A stretch of DNA of 64,000 bases from Bryoerythrophyllum caledonicum (GCA_963971425.1 OZ020517.1:11348501-11412500), one strand, 5' to 3'; positions 1 through 11,285 are shown, counted from the stretch's first letter. A program made the numbers and translations. The notes: generated from the sequence alone by a model not told the origin.

Positions 1-208
1 TCTAGGTCGTCTACGTCGCCTCATGGTCGGCCGCCCCCCGAGAAAAGAAGTCACGCGACATTTTAACAATCCTCAATAGATTCTGAGTAATATCCTTCAC
101 CCGTACAAATTGTATCTTTTAGGACAATCTAGTAGGTGTTTAGGATCATCACAAGTATCTAATTTGGTCCACAATTGATCGTTTTGTCCACATTTAGTTA
201 AATATCCG
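1..208. other. Left edge, no gene recognised
   Basis: The window starts inside a repeat-rich region. I see no splice-flanked coding exon here before the coiled-coil ORF that opens at 209. It may be the leader of the element that contains that ORF. Confidence 0.3.
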
Positions 209-1579
209 TTGTATGGAACGCAATTGATGATGAAGAAGTTTGAAGTGACAGAATCAGAACCCGAACCGGGGTCTGAAGGAGGGAGCAGCTCATCACAGTC
301 AGGAGAGGAGATTGTACCACCTCCCAAGCGCCAGAGACAGAGACAGGGAGGAGCTCCCTCCACCCGCACTTGCGCAGCCATCTGCGCCGCAGCCACCGGA
401 CCGGCACAACTTGGAGGCAAGTCTTATCCAGCCTCCGAGCTACTCGAGGCCATTCGCGAATATGTGGAAGACTCGGATAGGACCTTGGGACAAGCCAGCA
501 GCTTGGTGGATAACCCTCCACGTGAAGGGTTGATCGCTGCGATCAAGGAGAAGGTCAGAGGAGTTGGCAATCTTCGCCTCATGGAGCAAAAGATTAACCG
601 ACTAACGCTCGAGGTGACAAAGGTAAGGAGTTGAGCATTGGAGGCAGAGAGAAGTTGCAAGGCGGCTCTTCTCCAAGCCAATGCCTCGGCGTCAGCATTA
701 CAGTAGGTAGACAAAGCATTACGTTTTCCGGCAGATGTGGTACTTAAAGCCAAGATGTTCGATGCTCGATTGGAGAGGGATGACCACATATCCAGCAAGC
801 GGGTGATTGCCTTCGTGATGGAGCAAACCGTGAAGGTTGAGGCGGCTTATGCCAACATGCGGTTATTGGTGAGCAATCTCACTCACATTCTACCCAAGTT
901 TGTGGAAGACTCCGACAATACCGACAAAGATGGGGACTCGGGTTCAGAGACCAACCTGGAGGAGCGTCACCTCAGTGATCATGGCCCACGCAAGGAGAAG
1001 GAAGTGGTGGACCTTGACAGCCCAGATCTGCCACCTCCACTCGTGAGCTCGAGGGTCCCGGCAGGACCATTCCCTTTGGAGGTCACCGCACCGATGCAGA
1101 GCGGTTGGAAGGAACGTCCGGGGGTTGCGATGGAGCCCCCACTCCCCGTGCATCCTCGCCAGCTGCCACTCGGTGATCCCCCGCGCACTACGCCAATTGT
1201 GGCCCCTTTGCAGAGCGGGCTTCACATTGGGAAGACCGCAAGTGAGAGTTCTTCTTAATTGTACACTCCAGGACAGATATCGAGCCAGGATATCATCATG
1301 GGCACCCTGAGTCAGGCATCGGCCCCTCCAACACGATCCGGGCGACATCCGGGCATGACTACCGTGTCAATCACCCCGGATGGCCCGGATTCCTCCTTGC
1401 CTTTGAGAGAAACCTTGTTGAGGGCAACAATTGGCCAACCCACGCCTTCCACCGATGTGTTTGAGCCATTGGTGACACTTGCAGCAGCCGCTCCCACTCT
1501 GACTTCAAGCCGGAGTTCCAAGAAGCGCAAGAGGAGGGAGGAGCGGAAGAGACTCGTGGCCTCTTTCCTCACTGCTTGA
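209..1579 (+). pseudogene. Decayed coiled-coil ORF of a probable retroelement
   Basis: A single reading frame of 457 codons runs from 209 to 1579 and is broken by only three in-frame stops (TGA at 632, TAG at 704, TAA at 1256). The segments are continuous across the stops, so this looks like one former protein and not three small genes. The N-terminal part is Glu/Ser/Gln-rich. The middle (about 440-900) has heptad-like Leu/Glu/Lys spacing suggesting a coiled coil. The second half is Pro-rich and the C-terminus ends in a Lys/Arg-rich patch (near 1515-1560). No catalytic motif or zinc knuckle was seen. It lies just upstream of a terminal-repeat-like block, so an accessory or gag-like retroelement protein is possible, but this is inference. 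Family not recognised. Confidence 0.45.
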
Positions 1580-1716
1580 TGTGTGTACTTGCTTTCAGTT
1601 TAATTCTAAACCTACGCTCTCAAAAAACCTTCGACAGTTGGAGAGCTCGGATTCTATATGACTGTGAGTACCATCTCAAGTAGTCCACTCCCCAAGTCCA
1701 TACTAACCGTCGAGTC

Positions 1717-1879
1717 ATTGTTTCCTTGTTCCATCAAGTAGAGTTAGTCCGGGTGGATGGGAATAACAGGTGAGATGGTTAGATTGTTAGTTTGGGCGTG
1801 ACTCTAACTCTGACCCCTTGTGATTGTTTCCTTGTTCCATCAAAAGTTAGTCCGGGTGGATGGGAATAACAGGTGAGAT
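1717..1879. repeat. Two diverged direct copies of a ~60-bp unit
   Basis: The stretch at 1717-1782 recurs at 1823-1879. Both contain the words TTTCCTTGTTCCATCA and GTCCGGGTGGATGGGAATAA and end in GGTGAGAT. A small deletion near the middle separates the copies. They lie between the coiled-coil ORF and the 16-bp array. Confidence 0.7.
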
Positions 1880-2576
1880 TATAAGTGGTTAGGGGAGGAT
1901 GAGGGGGGAGTCACGGGTGCGGAAGGAGTCTTGATATGTCTTGTGTGACCGGTCGGCGGCAGGATGTCATCGATTGTGAAGATGTACTCTGGATCCCGGA
2001 TGCATCAACCTTTGGTCAAATAGGTTGATCCACATGAGCATTACACACCATCAATCCTTCGTGTTGAGGACGGTGTAGACTGGCGTGACCCAAGGGCAGT
2101 TCACCCAGACCGACTCTAACAGCTCGGATTATCTTGAGAGAAGAAAGGAGATCCAACTAACCTTGTTTGCGCGGTGACCATCGGAGTAATAGAAGGAGGA
2201 TTTTTTTCCCTGAAGAAAAGGAGTAGGAATAGGGTATTCCTGGGGCTATTAGCTAGGCGATCCCACGACGTACTACTCCTTTAGCTGATTCTGAGGTAAA
2301 GGAAGGTCTCACAGCTTGAATGGTAGGTAAACCGCATACTTGCCACCAGAGTAGTGTTAGTCCTTAAGGCCCAAGCCTTATCCCCTCTTGCGGGGGGAAC
2401 CTAGCGACACCACAACCATCCCAAGTTAGTGAGTTACAGGAGTGATTGGAGAAACTGTAAGGAAGAAGTGACGTTTACTAAAACTTGTTTGAGTCCGTAA
2501 ATCGTCGTTCCTGGTGATAAAACACTCTTCGGTTATGCCAGTTTCTTGGATGTCTATAATGTATATAGTTGTAAAG
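1880..2576. other. Non-coding stretch inside terminal-repeat region
   Basis: No coding exon or RNA gene recognised. From its position between the ORF that ends at 1579 and the conserved block ending at 3056, it is probably untranslated or LTR sequence of the same element. Confidence 0.3.
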
Positions 2577-2845
2577 ACCATGTGGGATCCGGGCCATGTG
2601 AAATCCGGGCCATGAGGAATCCGGGCCATGTGGAATCCGGGCCATGTGGAATCCGGGCCATGTAGAATCCGGGCCATGTGGAATCTGGGCCATGTGGAAT
2701 CCGAGCCATGTAGGATCCGGGCCATGTACGATCCGGGCCATGTGGAATCCGGGCCATGTGGAATCCGGGCCATGTGGAATCCGGGCCATGTAGAATCCGG
2801 GCCATGTAGGATCCGGGCCATATGGAATCTGGGCCATGCAAAGTA
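2577..2845. repeat. 16-bp tandem repeat array (~16-17 copies)
   Basis: A minisatellite with consensus GGGCCATGTGGAATCC, varying mainly at the G/A positions after CATGT. Because 16 is not a multiple of 3, the array stays open in several frames and yields artificial repeat proteins with a 16-residue period on both strands; these are not genes. It sits immediately before the block shared with 24.03 kb, so it is probably inside an LTR. Confidence 0.95.
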
Positions 2846-3056
2846 CTTGGGTGGGGCGGTCGGTGTAATTAACGCTCACCCCTTGTAATCTAAACCTTTC
2901 TCTCCTTTCTTTTGATGTATATATTGTATAGTTGACATTGTACAGATCATGGTTTGTTGTTAGTCGTTGTAGTTCTCGGTGACTCTCTGTGGGAACGATT
3001 ACCTTAACGGTATCATTGTGTTAAGATGTGAATACTTGCCAACGCGTACTACGACA
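2846..3056 (+). repeat. Terminal-repeat block, copy 1 (probable LTR 3' end)
   Basis: This ~200-bp block is closely repeated at 24027-24236. Both carry GTGTAATTAACGCTCA, a run of CTAAACCTTTCT, GATTCTCTGTGGGAACGA (GACT in this copy) and a common end AACGCGTACTACGACA. The final CA and the sharp loss of similarity after it suit the 3' edge of an LTR. The 5' edge was not found, so LTR status is inferred. Confidence 0.55.
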
Positions 3057-4130
3057 ACAACCCATCAACGTTGTACATTAATCATTAGAGTGAACCCTGA
3101 CTAATTAGACTTGCTTTAAGTGTGTCGTGGCAAATGCCGCGTGCACGAAAAATTCCATCGCGGTTGTACACCATCATAGGACGTCAAATGATTATCAAGC
3201 CAGTCATAAGTAGGGACTTTGGCCGCAAGCTAGAAAGGTACAAATAGTGTTGAATTAGATGGTTATGGCCGGGCTTAATTAAAAGCCATGACTTGAGTGT
3301 GGGGAGATTGACGGCGGCCTAAAAACATTAAATCGATGGTACAGTGTCACCTTAATCTCTTAAAGCAGAGCCACATCCGCCAGTAGACTAGTCGCGCCCA
3401 ATTATCAAACAATCCGAGAACCTCTCTTGTAGCACTTTCGTACAGAATGCTATCTCTTTCTAATCAAATTCCAAGTAAACTCAAATCCATGTCATCAACC
3501 ACCTTGGTGTTCTCCCATGATGACATTCGATGTTGGCAGATGGATCAGAAATATACGTGGCAAATTAGAATAATTACAAGAATTCATATCTTACAACAAT
3601 AGTAATAATTGTGCCCATTTCCAAAATTATACTTGTGGAGCATTGGTTTTGCCTCTTTGTTTAGTTATAAATTGCCCACCTACAACTAATCAAAGACGCA
3701 AACGCCCAATTACTTATTCTCGAACTTCTAGTAGTGATGTTATAGGTGCAACATGGTTGTTGAGGGTTGATATACATTTAGAGTTGAGCATTTAGGAGTC
3801 TTTGGGCTTAAATTTTAGGATATCAAGTTAGGGTTGATCAATTACATCGTCTTATAGATTCAACATGGTTGATTTCATAATTATCATGAAGAGGTTTATG
3901 TTGTGTGGATCTACAAACAAGGAATCATGAATCCACCCTAAACCTCGGATAAGCATCCACGTTGACAAGACACTGAATTGAATGTAAGGTTTGGTGTGTT
4001 ATTGGGTCGGTTGCGTGTTGTGATTGCATATTTGCCATTCTTCCACCTAAATTAGAATGAAATTTTTACTATTTTTTGCACTATTTGTATATTCATTCTT
4101 CCTACCTAAAGAAATAATGATAATCTTCAG
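3057..4130. other. AT-rich intergenic stretch, nothing recognised
   Basis: No open frame of coding character, RNA gene or clear repeat was seen. It separates the terminal block from the GC-rich control region of the kinase-like gene. Confidence 0.4.
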
Positions 4131-4134
4131 GGTT

Positions 4135-4617
4135 ACCAATCCGACGTCCTTGGGGGTCTGAGAGCGTCCTAGGGCGTCCTAGGACGAGGACGTCCTGACG
4201 TCACGTCGGACGCAACGTCCGGGGGGGTAAAATGCATTTACCGAAGGCCGTAGTAAGTTTTCTGGATCGTCAGATTCGACGAAGTGCGACGCGGCGAGAT
4301 CTCAGCGGTCGAAATGCGTCGAGTCGTCCGACCGGACCCCGCCGTCGGAGAGATCGGACGGCACCTCGGCCGTCCGCGTGATCGGACGGCCGATGGACAG
4401 ATCGTACGGCCCCGATTTGATCGCGGGGGCGCACGACGGCCGTCCGATTAGGCCGACGGCTTTAGGGCCGTCCGATCGGCGGACGGTCGTGCGATCCGCG
4501 GACGGCCGTCCGATCCGCGACCGGTCCATCGGCCGGCCGTCCGATCGGACGGCCGCGGTGGCGGTCGGCCTCATGGCCGTCCGCCACCCTATAAAAGGCC
4601 GTCCGCCAACCTCTCTC
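4135..4617 (+). promoter_or_regulatory. GC-rich palindromic array with TATA box
   Basis: About 480 bp dense in overlapping self-complementary words built from GGACGGCC, GGCCGTCCGATC and GACGTC, ending in TATAAAAG at 4590-4597. Open frames on both strands here are by-products of the repeated palindrome. It lies about 480 bp before the start codon of the kinase-like gene at 5078, with a repeated T-rich leader between, so it is read as that gene's promoter. Clustered binding sites for a dimeric factor, or the subterminal region of a DNA transposon, would look the same. Confidence 0.5.
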
Positions 4618-4759
4618 TCTCACTTTTTCCTTCCCCTCTCGAAAATTGAAATATATTTTTGAGTGGATGCGGAGTGGCTTTGGCTGGCATTTTTCCATCC
4701 ATTGGCTCCTCATCTTCGGGAGGGAGAAAGTGATTCACATTTGGGGGGGAGTTTTTGCG

Positions 4760-5055
4760 GTTTTCTTAAAGTTTTTTTAAAAACTTGTTCGTAAAATGCT
4801 TATTTCATAGTTTTTTTATAGAACTTGTTCCAAACTAGTTTTTCTCTTCAAGTTTTTTTTAAAACTTGCTCTTAGAAGTTTTTTCTCATAGTTTTTTTTT
4901 AAATTTGTTCCAAACTAGTTTTTTTCTTGAACTTTTTTTTAAAACTTGTTGAAAGAAGTTTTTTCTCTTAGTTTTTTTTAGAACTTGTTCCCATCTAGTT
5001 TTTTTCTTGAAGTTTTATTAAAAACTTCTTCTAAAAAGTTTTTTTTCAAAACTTC
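4760..5055 (+). repeat. T-rich ~80-bp tandem repeat in the leader
   Basis: Roughly three and a half copies of a ~78-81 bp unit made of T-tracts joined by AAAACTTGTT and CCAAACTAG words. Unit starts are near 4809, 4890 and 4968. It occupies the expected 5' untranslated region of the kinase-like gene. The array ends about 25 bases before the start codon. Confidence 0.75.
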
Positions 5056-5077
5056 GAACGGCGGCGGGGTCAAGAAG

Positions 5078-6571
5078 ATGCCGAAGGACAAGAAGAAGCA
5101 GAAGGTTGCGGACTTCGGAGTGAAGCTTCATCCAATCCACGACGTTCCATCTGAGGCTTGCAAGAATTTCCTCATAGAACTGACCGTCAGATTCTATGAG
5201 GAAAATTCTATTCGATCATTGGAGAGCAAGTACGTCAGATATAGAGATGAAGGCCCCGAGAAGTTCCGGACGGATATGCGGCAGCACATGATGGACGCGC
5301 TTCAAGCCCCGATGTGGAATACGGAGACCCAGAAGCGCGGGTTTTTGAAGTTCTTGGATGCCAGAGTGCACGATTCACTCTGGAATGCCAAGAACTTGTT
5401 GACCAAGTTTGGGAGGTTCAATCCCGCGGCGGATGAAGTTTTCAACGACGTGCTGTTGAAGGCGGATTTGTTCGTGGCCCAGATGAAGCCATTCGCCAAG
5501 AATCGAAACCGGCGTGGCTCCGTGGGATGGTGGAATTCGATAGAAGGGCACCAAGAAGACCTGTTGCGTAAAGCTCATCTCATTGCCATTCCGCCAACAG
5601 CGGCGGTTATACGAATGGACAATGCGAACAGGAGAGGTGGATACGCCACCATTCGCAAAGTCCGCATTGAGGGTGCTCCGGGCATTGAACCATTCTGGGA
5701 ATTTGCCGCCAAGTTGTCCAACCAATCGGAGACACCGCCGGATTTGGCAAAAGTTGAGCATCAGAATGAGTCGATGGCGGTGAGGATTCCACATCCGGGT
5801 GTCATCCGTTTCGTGGCCATTCATCTGGACAAGTACGAAGGCTATGCGTATTGGTGGAATGGCGGGACAGTTCGAGAGATGTTGAACCGGGATATCGAGT
5901 TTGGTGACGATGTCATCACACATTTGAACTATGGGAGATTCCCCGATGATGAGATTATTCGAGTTCAACAGTTGGTTCGTTTTCGCAAAAAACGGACCGA
6001 GCTTGCGTGGGTGTTGTTGCGCATCATGAACGAGGTCCACAAGAGCAACAATCTCTACAATGACTTGTCTCCGGACAATATCCTCCTCCACTTCCCTCCA
6101 GATGAATCACGAGTGTATATTGGAGTATGCGATTGGGGCATGACCACGAAGGTTAACGAACCAATGCAGTCTCTTTATACGTTCACAAAGCGTGAAGACA
6201 TGGCCGAGACTCTGCGAAGGCGATGGTGGGTCGATCCGCGGGTTGCATACTTGCACAAACCAGATGCGGATGTGCATATGATTCCAAAGTTATCAATGGC
6301 TTCGGAGGAGTTCGCTACGGCCCGAATAGCGCAACGAATCAACGGGCGGACAATGTCCATAGACTACGAGAATCTGCAACGGGAATCTCGGAGTTCTGTA
6401 GTATTCACAAATCAAGAATTTGCGGATACATTTCATATGTACATGGAGAGAGTCTGCAACGAAAACCGAGAAAGCGCTGGAGGATTGTTTCATATCATTA
6501 CACGCTTCAGCGACACATACAACTGCCCACGCCTCATGAGCATTATCGGTCAACGTATTAGTAATACATAG
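5078..6571 (+). CDS. Divergent protein-kinase-like protein, intronless
   Basis: A 497-residue ORF without interruption. The start at 5078 is the first ATG in frame; the open frame extends upstream only through non-ATG codons in the T-rich leader. The C-terminal half carries kinase landmarks: a Gly-containing strand with a candidate ATP-site lysine (GGYATIRK, residues 187-194), a catalytic-loop variant (YNDLSPDN, residues 327-334) and DWG (352-354) in place of DFG. The catalytic Asp and the loop Asn are kept, but the HRD His/Arg and the loop Lys are replaced, so activity is uncertain. The N-terminal 180 residues are Lys-rich then helical and unrecognised. The lack of introns and the surrounding transposons suggest a gene carried or spread by a mobile element, although the frame is intact. 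Substrate and pathway unknown. Confidence 0.7.
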   Translation: MPKDKKKQKVADFGVKLHPIHDVPSEACKNFLIELTVRFYEENSIRSLESKYVRYRDEGPEKFRTDMRQHMMDALQAPMWNTETQKRGFLKFLDARVHDSLWNAKNLLTKFGRFNPAADEVFNDVLLKADLFVAQMKPFAKNRNRRGSVGWWNSIEGHQEDLLRKAHLIAIPPTAAVIRMDNANRRGGYATIRKVRIEGAPGIEPFWEFAAKLSNQSETPPDLAKVEHQNESMAVRIPHPGVIRFVAIHLDKYEGYAYWWNGGTVREMLNRDIEFGDDVITHLNYGRFPDDEIIRVQQLVRFRKKRTELAWVLLRIMNEVHKSNNLYNDLSPDNILLHFPPDESRVYIGVCDWGMTTKVNEPMQSLYTFTKREDMAETLRRRWWVDPRVAYLHKPDADVHMIPKLSMASEEFATARIAQRINGRTMSIDYENLQRESRSSVVFTNQEFADTFHMYMERVCNENRESAGGLFHIITRFSDTYNCPRLMSIIGQRISNT

Positions 6572-6744
6572 GTTTTACTTTATTCCTTTCGGCATTATTA
6601 GACTATACTAGATAGCATGCACATTTTGAAGTGACCATAGCAATAGTCTTAGATTAATATGTATTACATGCCTTTATAATTTGGGCACAAGAAGTAAAAA
6701 AACCTTATTTCATATAGCCGTGCAAAGAGCGACATTTTTTGAAT
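6572..6744. other. 3' flank of kinase-like gene
   Basis: AT-rich sequence after the stop codon. It probably holds the 3' untranslated region. No strong polyadenylation signal could be assigned. Confidence 0.3.
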
Positions 6745-7145
6745 TTTATATGGTTTAGGTTGTGGCATAGTTCCGATTTTTTAACTTATCAATGTGTTCT
6801 ATTTCAAAATTCTTGTATTTCAGAATTTTTGTTAAAATTACCTCAAAATATCCTAATCCAACCTTATGATGAGATTTCCCTACACACCAATTTTTAGAGG
6901 TAGAAAAGAACTGTAGCATATTCAAATCAAGTGCGCAAATACTGGAGTTTAAAAATTGCCATTCCATGTTTTATTTTTTAGTAAACTGAATAAGATTTCA
7001 AATAATAATCCAAACCCAGGTTTAGGAAGGTTTTCATGTGTTCAGTACATGTTGTTGAAAAAGAAAAATGTGTAAAATATGATGATCTCTAGGTTTTATG
7101 TAGAGAAGACGTATATCAAATTTTACGAGTTTGGGTTCGAACTTT
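6745..7145 (-). repeat. Dispersed repeat R1, partial copy
   Basis: Diverged partial copy of R1 in the same orientation as the copy at 7310-7950. Shared landmarks are the motif around TTTTTAGAGGTAG and the block near TCTAGGTTTTATGTAG. Non-coding. Confidence 0.55.
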
Positions 7146-7309
7146 TCGGATAGATCATAGTGCCCATGGCACAAAATCATACATAACCTCAACCATTTTA
7201 TGTTTCTTGAATACAATTTAGCATTTATAGGAATTACCCCCATTTGAAACGCCTCCTCATGCCCGACTCCCTACTCATACAACATGTCTCCTATATCCCC
7301 AAAAATATC

Positions 7310-7950
7310 GTGGCAGTTTTGATCCGGAAACATTTCAAAGTTGTTGGATTCTAGTGCAATGGCCATAGAAGGAAACCAAAAGTTTGATTTCTAGTTGTGA
7401 CCGTTGGAACTCAATTAAGACTTATTAAAAAATATGTTTACAAAATTTCAGAAACTTTGACCGCACAGATTGAAAGATTATAGTGTGTGAAGTGAAGCAA
7501 ATGGTTTAGGGTCTTCACTGCATTTAGTGGATCTGCAGACTTTGGCTTTACTTGGCGTCAAAATTTTGAACTAGGCAAGGTCTAAATCCACTACCTTAAA
7601 CATGATGGTAGTTCCTTACACAACAATTTCTTGAGGTAGAGGACAGGTGTAGCGTATTCAAAACAACCATGGAAGTAGTGGAGGTTCAAACTTTGCCAAT
7701 TCAAACTTCTTTTTCTTGTGAACTTCATGTGTTTTGAATTACTAATCCGAATGGTCAATAAGAAGGCTTACACCACATATTAATGTAGTGAAAATAAAAT
7801 GTAAGAAATACAAAGATATGTAGGTTTTATGTGAAAATTCATAAGATCTTTTGGTACCTCGCCCGACAATGAGTGACAATGTGTGAAAATGTTTGACTTG
7901 GGTTGGTATGCTATTTTTAAAAATTTCAAGAATTTTAAAAATTTCATATC
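7310..7950 (-). repeat. Dispersed repeat R1, copy a (inverted relative to b and c)
   Basis: About 640 bp that is the reverse complement of sequence at 27.8-28.48 kb and, more distantly, 16.85-17.45 kb. The best shared word is CAAGTCAAACATTTTCACAC, read on the minus strand near 7880-7905. The inner edge abuts the 5' end of the spliced gene at 8092. R1 copies may be long terminal inverted repeats of a DNA element; no target duplication was identified. Confidence 0.7.
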
Positions 7951-8091
7951 CTTCTTATACCGGGTAAGTGCTTTCTCAAGATGTATTTTGAATATTTGTA
8001 TTAGTTATGAATTTATATTTTTTGTTCAAAGAATAAATAACAATATGAAAATATCAAATTTATATGTCTCTAACAATATTGTTTATTGCAG

Positions 8092-9689
8092 CAAGACCTT
8101 GCTCGAGTTGCTGATGAAGCCGCCATCGAGTACGAAAGAACCACGCTTGTAGAGGAGAGAACGGTAGAAGGTGTGTGGAGAGTTATGAATGTTGCTGAAG
8201 CATCGATGGTGAAATCCATTAAAAACAAAGATTTTCACAAATATCTTTCTGTTGCAAATCCAAAGCACGGCGAAGGATTTTTTGAAGAGGTATTTTTCCC
8301 TAATTTTCTTACTTTCTTTTCAATAATTGTTCAATTTGGAAATTCTTTTGTTGATTTTTTTTCATCATATTCATTAGAATTTTCTTTTTGTAGATCAACA
8401 ATCATTTCACTCAATTCAAAACAACTGAAATGACAATCGAGAGGTTGCAGAAGGTTACAACCTCTAATGTTGGGCCACTTTTCAAAGCAAGGTGGTTGCA
8501 TCAGTGGAATTTTCCAGCTTTTATTCGATCTGCCTATCGGTTTCCAAGTGCACGTTTCAAAGACACCACACTTGACTTATTCCTGAATCGTGCATCATTT
8601 TGGGCACATGTGATTCAATTATTCATTTGTTGTTATTTTCTGATCATATATTTTTTATTGTTTACTAATATTTGTTTACAATATTCAGCTTGAAGATAGC
8701 TTCATTTCTGAATTCAAGAATCTTTGTAAGTCGGGCGCATTCACTATGGACTGGAACGCCTCTCCGGGGATTATGCGTCCGTCGGACTATATTGAGAAAT
8801 GGCGTATGATCTTGTGGGAGAAGGCATTCATGCATATTGTCCATCCAAGTGTTAAGCCACCATTTCTAAAGGGATCAAACTTTGATGATTTACTGGAAGG
8901 TGACCTTCTCATCAAGCGTCTATTCTACAGGTATTTTTCATTTAATTTCTTCACTTTGTACGTCTTTAAACATTTCAAATTCATTCACTCATTTCTTATC
9001 ACGTTGTTTTGTGTTCATTTAGGTACATTATCAAGGAATTGATGCCTAAAAATGTGCTTGGAGTTGTCTCATGCCCTGCTTTCCTATCTCCATGGATTCA
9101 ATCTTCTTCAGATCTATGTATTTTCACAAATATTCAGCAGGAGAAGTACTCCATCCCTCTTCTACAGGGTGGTGGATGGTACCTTGAATGTAGCTCTAAC
9201 TTCATTCTAGACGAGGAGTTAGAGCTTTACAGTAGTCTTCGTGGTTCTACATCCCCCAATGTTTCAACTAATCCTGAGGGCGAGGATTTAGAACATGAGC
9301 AGTCATCTCTGCCGCCAATAGTTGTCCAGGACGAGACTTCAAACAAAAAGAAGCGCTTGACTAAGGCTGAGAAGGCAAAGTTGGAGATTGAAGTGGCTCA
9401 TAAGGCGGAGGCGGCTAAGAAGGCTGAGATTGAGGAGGCTGTAGCTACTGCCCTTGCGTCAAGGGCAGCTGTCAATGTCTCTCTGATACCAAACCATGCA
9501 GATGTGACCAGAGAAAATGAATTTGCTTGGAATTCATCACCGGTCATGGCATCTTCTCAAGCTGCAGGATCCAGTTGTGAGCCAAATAAACCGCCCCCGA
9601 ATGGGATGGCCTATCTTGAACACAAGACCCTAAATGTGGGATACAGCCCCTTGTGCAACATCCTTCAACCATTCATACAAACATGGTGA
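8092..9689 (+). CDS. Spliced gene of unknown function, 5'-truncated
   Basis: Four exons joined by clean GT-AG introns: 8092-8289, 8394-8609, 8689-8930 and 9023-9689. All are open in the joined frame, with short introns of 79-104 bp. A possible earlier exon ends near 7964 (donor GTAAGT) but runs back into R1, so the 5' end appears lost. The protein part visible is about 440 residues. The first two thirds are a mixed helical region rich in Trp/Phe (for example WLHQWNFPAFIRSAYRFP). The C-terminal third has a Lys/Glu/Ala coiled coil (near residues 315-360) and a Ser/Pro-rich tail. No known catalytic motif was seen. Conservation of frame across four exons argues for real coding sequence, most likely element-encoded given the flanking inverted repeats. 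The donor of exon 2 is assigned by phase only. Confidence 0.6.
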
Positions 9690-10380
9690 TCCCCAAGTGT
9701 GGTCACTTAAGAGGGTTCGTTAATGATTAATAATGTGATGGCTGAATTCAGCCTTCAATTGAACGCAACCTTATAACAAGCGTAAGTTCCACCTCGCAGC
9801 TCCGTTTTCCACGTTTTAAAGCTTAGGTAGGTTCAGTTCAACCTTGTGAACTTGACTACAACCTCAACAACCAACTCCAGGCCTAAATGTGACCCTGACA
9901 GCAGCGACCAGCAGACAGGCTCTTCTTTTTATATCAAAATTTATTTCTTCATTTTCTTCGTGATTATGACTCCGTTTTCGATGTTTGTTTTGGGTATTCT
10001 TATTAGATTTTCTTGCTTAACACGATGGCAGCCTTCAATTAACCATTCGACTCAATCATGTACTCACAGCCAACGACCAGCAGTGCACACTTAACATATA
10101 TGTTTATTCAAAATCATGCACCACACATTCACGTGTACATCACATGCATTCACACAAGTAATCCATTCGCACATTATAGCATGCATGAGCCTCCAACTAC
10201 GTTTACTTACTATTGTAGATTAAACCAATTATTTGGTTGAGTCGGTAGCAAACCCTAATCTTAGTGAAAAATTGGCAGCGCTTCCGCGTGATTTTCTTGT
10301 AACTAGAAAATTAGGGTTCCCTTCATGCACAAGAAATTGATTAGTGGTCCAAGAGAAGGGAGAAGCTCCCTAATTCAGTT
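9690..10380. other. Non-coding stretch after the spliced gene
   Basis: AT-rich, no exon recognised. Small open frames here lack coding character. Confidence 0.35.
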
Positions 10381-10414
10381 CGATTCACCCTCCATCCTTG
10401 ACCTTGTGCCCTCG

Positions 10415-10508
10415 GGGTCCAGCTCGTCTTGGTTCAGCTCGTGCTCTTGCGGTCATGCTCGTCTTCTTGTGATCTTCTTCGTCCTGGTTCAGCTCGTGCT
10501 CTTACGAT
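10415..10508 (+). repeat. 55-bp tandem repeat, left remnant
   Basis: About 1.6 copies of the unit that continues at 13509-13893, with words GTTCAGCTCGTGCTCTT and GTGATCTTCTTCGTC. The array is split here by the 3.0-kb insertion. Confidence 0.85.
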
Positions 10509-11285
10509 TGTGAGTGGCCAAAATGGGCCCTCACTCTTTTTCTTCATTTTCCCAAGTTTTTTTTTATAGAATTATCCAAATTTTAATTAAATTGGTGGAC
10601 AACCCATCTATTAGAATCAAATTCCTAATAAATAGGCCTAGCGCCATGATGTGACACTAAAATTCCTATTCTTCCTCCTAAGGCGTAATGGAAGTGGAAT
10701 GGAAATGAAGATAAAAGATAAAAAAATGAAAAGAAAAGTCCTTGGAAAATGACTAAATTTATTTGAGAAATGGGTCAAAAAATATGGAAAAAATTGGAAG
10801 AGTGTCTCCTAGCAGGTAGAACTAGTGGTAAAATTTCTAGAATTTTCCGAGTTGAGTTGTTATTTTATTCTAGGGTTTGACTAGTTGATTGACGGGTTGA
10901 CCGTTTGGGAAAAATACTTAGGAAACTTCAAAAATGCTAAGAGAATTTGGGTAGACTAATTAGGGTGCTAGGAATCCAGCTGTGTGGTTAGTTTTTGAAT
11001 TAATAAGTAAGTTGCAAATCATCAATAGATAGTAGTAGACCTAGTTTAAATAGTTTTAAAGAACAAAAGAAAAAGAAAAAGAAAAGGAAAAAAAAAAAAA
11101 AAAAGTGGTTGGAGGTACTTCTCCATACACATGCCACATGACAAATCTAGCCACCAGGAATTTCATGTTAGGGTGGGATGTCAGGTGCAAAACGGCGAGT
11201 TAAATGCTTGTGATAAAATTCAAAAAATTCAAAAACGGCTGTAAGCAGCCAATCCTGCACTACTGTAAGAGGTCGTCGGCTACCT

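Noticed and set aside
2426..2888. Four long repeat-protein ORFs on both strands
   Set aside because: They are the 16-bp minisatellite read in its three phases; the 16-residue period is a by-product.
4302..4713. ORFs in the GC-rich palindromic region
   Set aside because: Both strands and several frames are open only because of the repeated palindrome; a TATA box follows and no domain is present.
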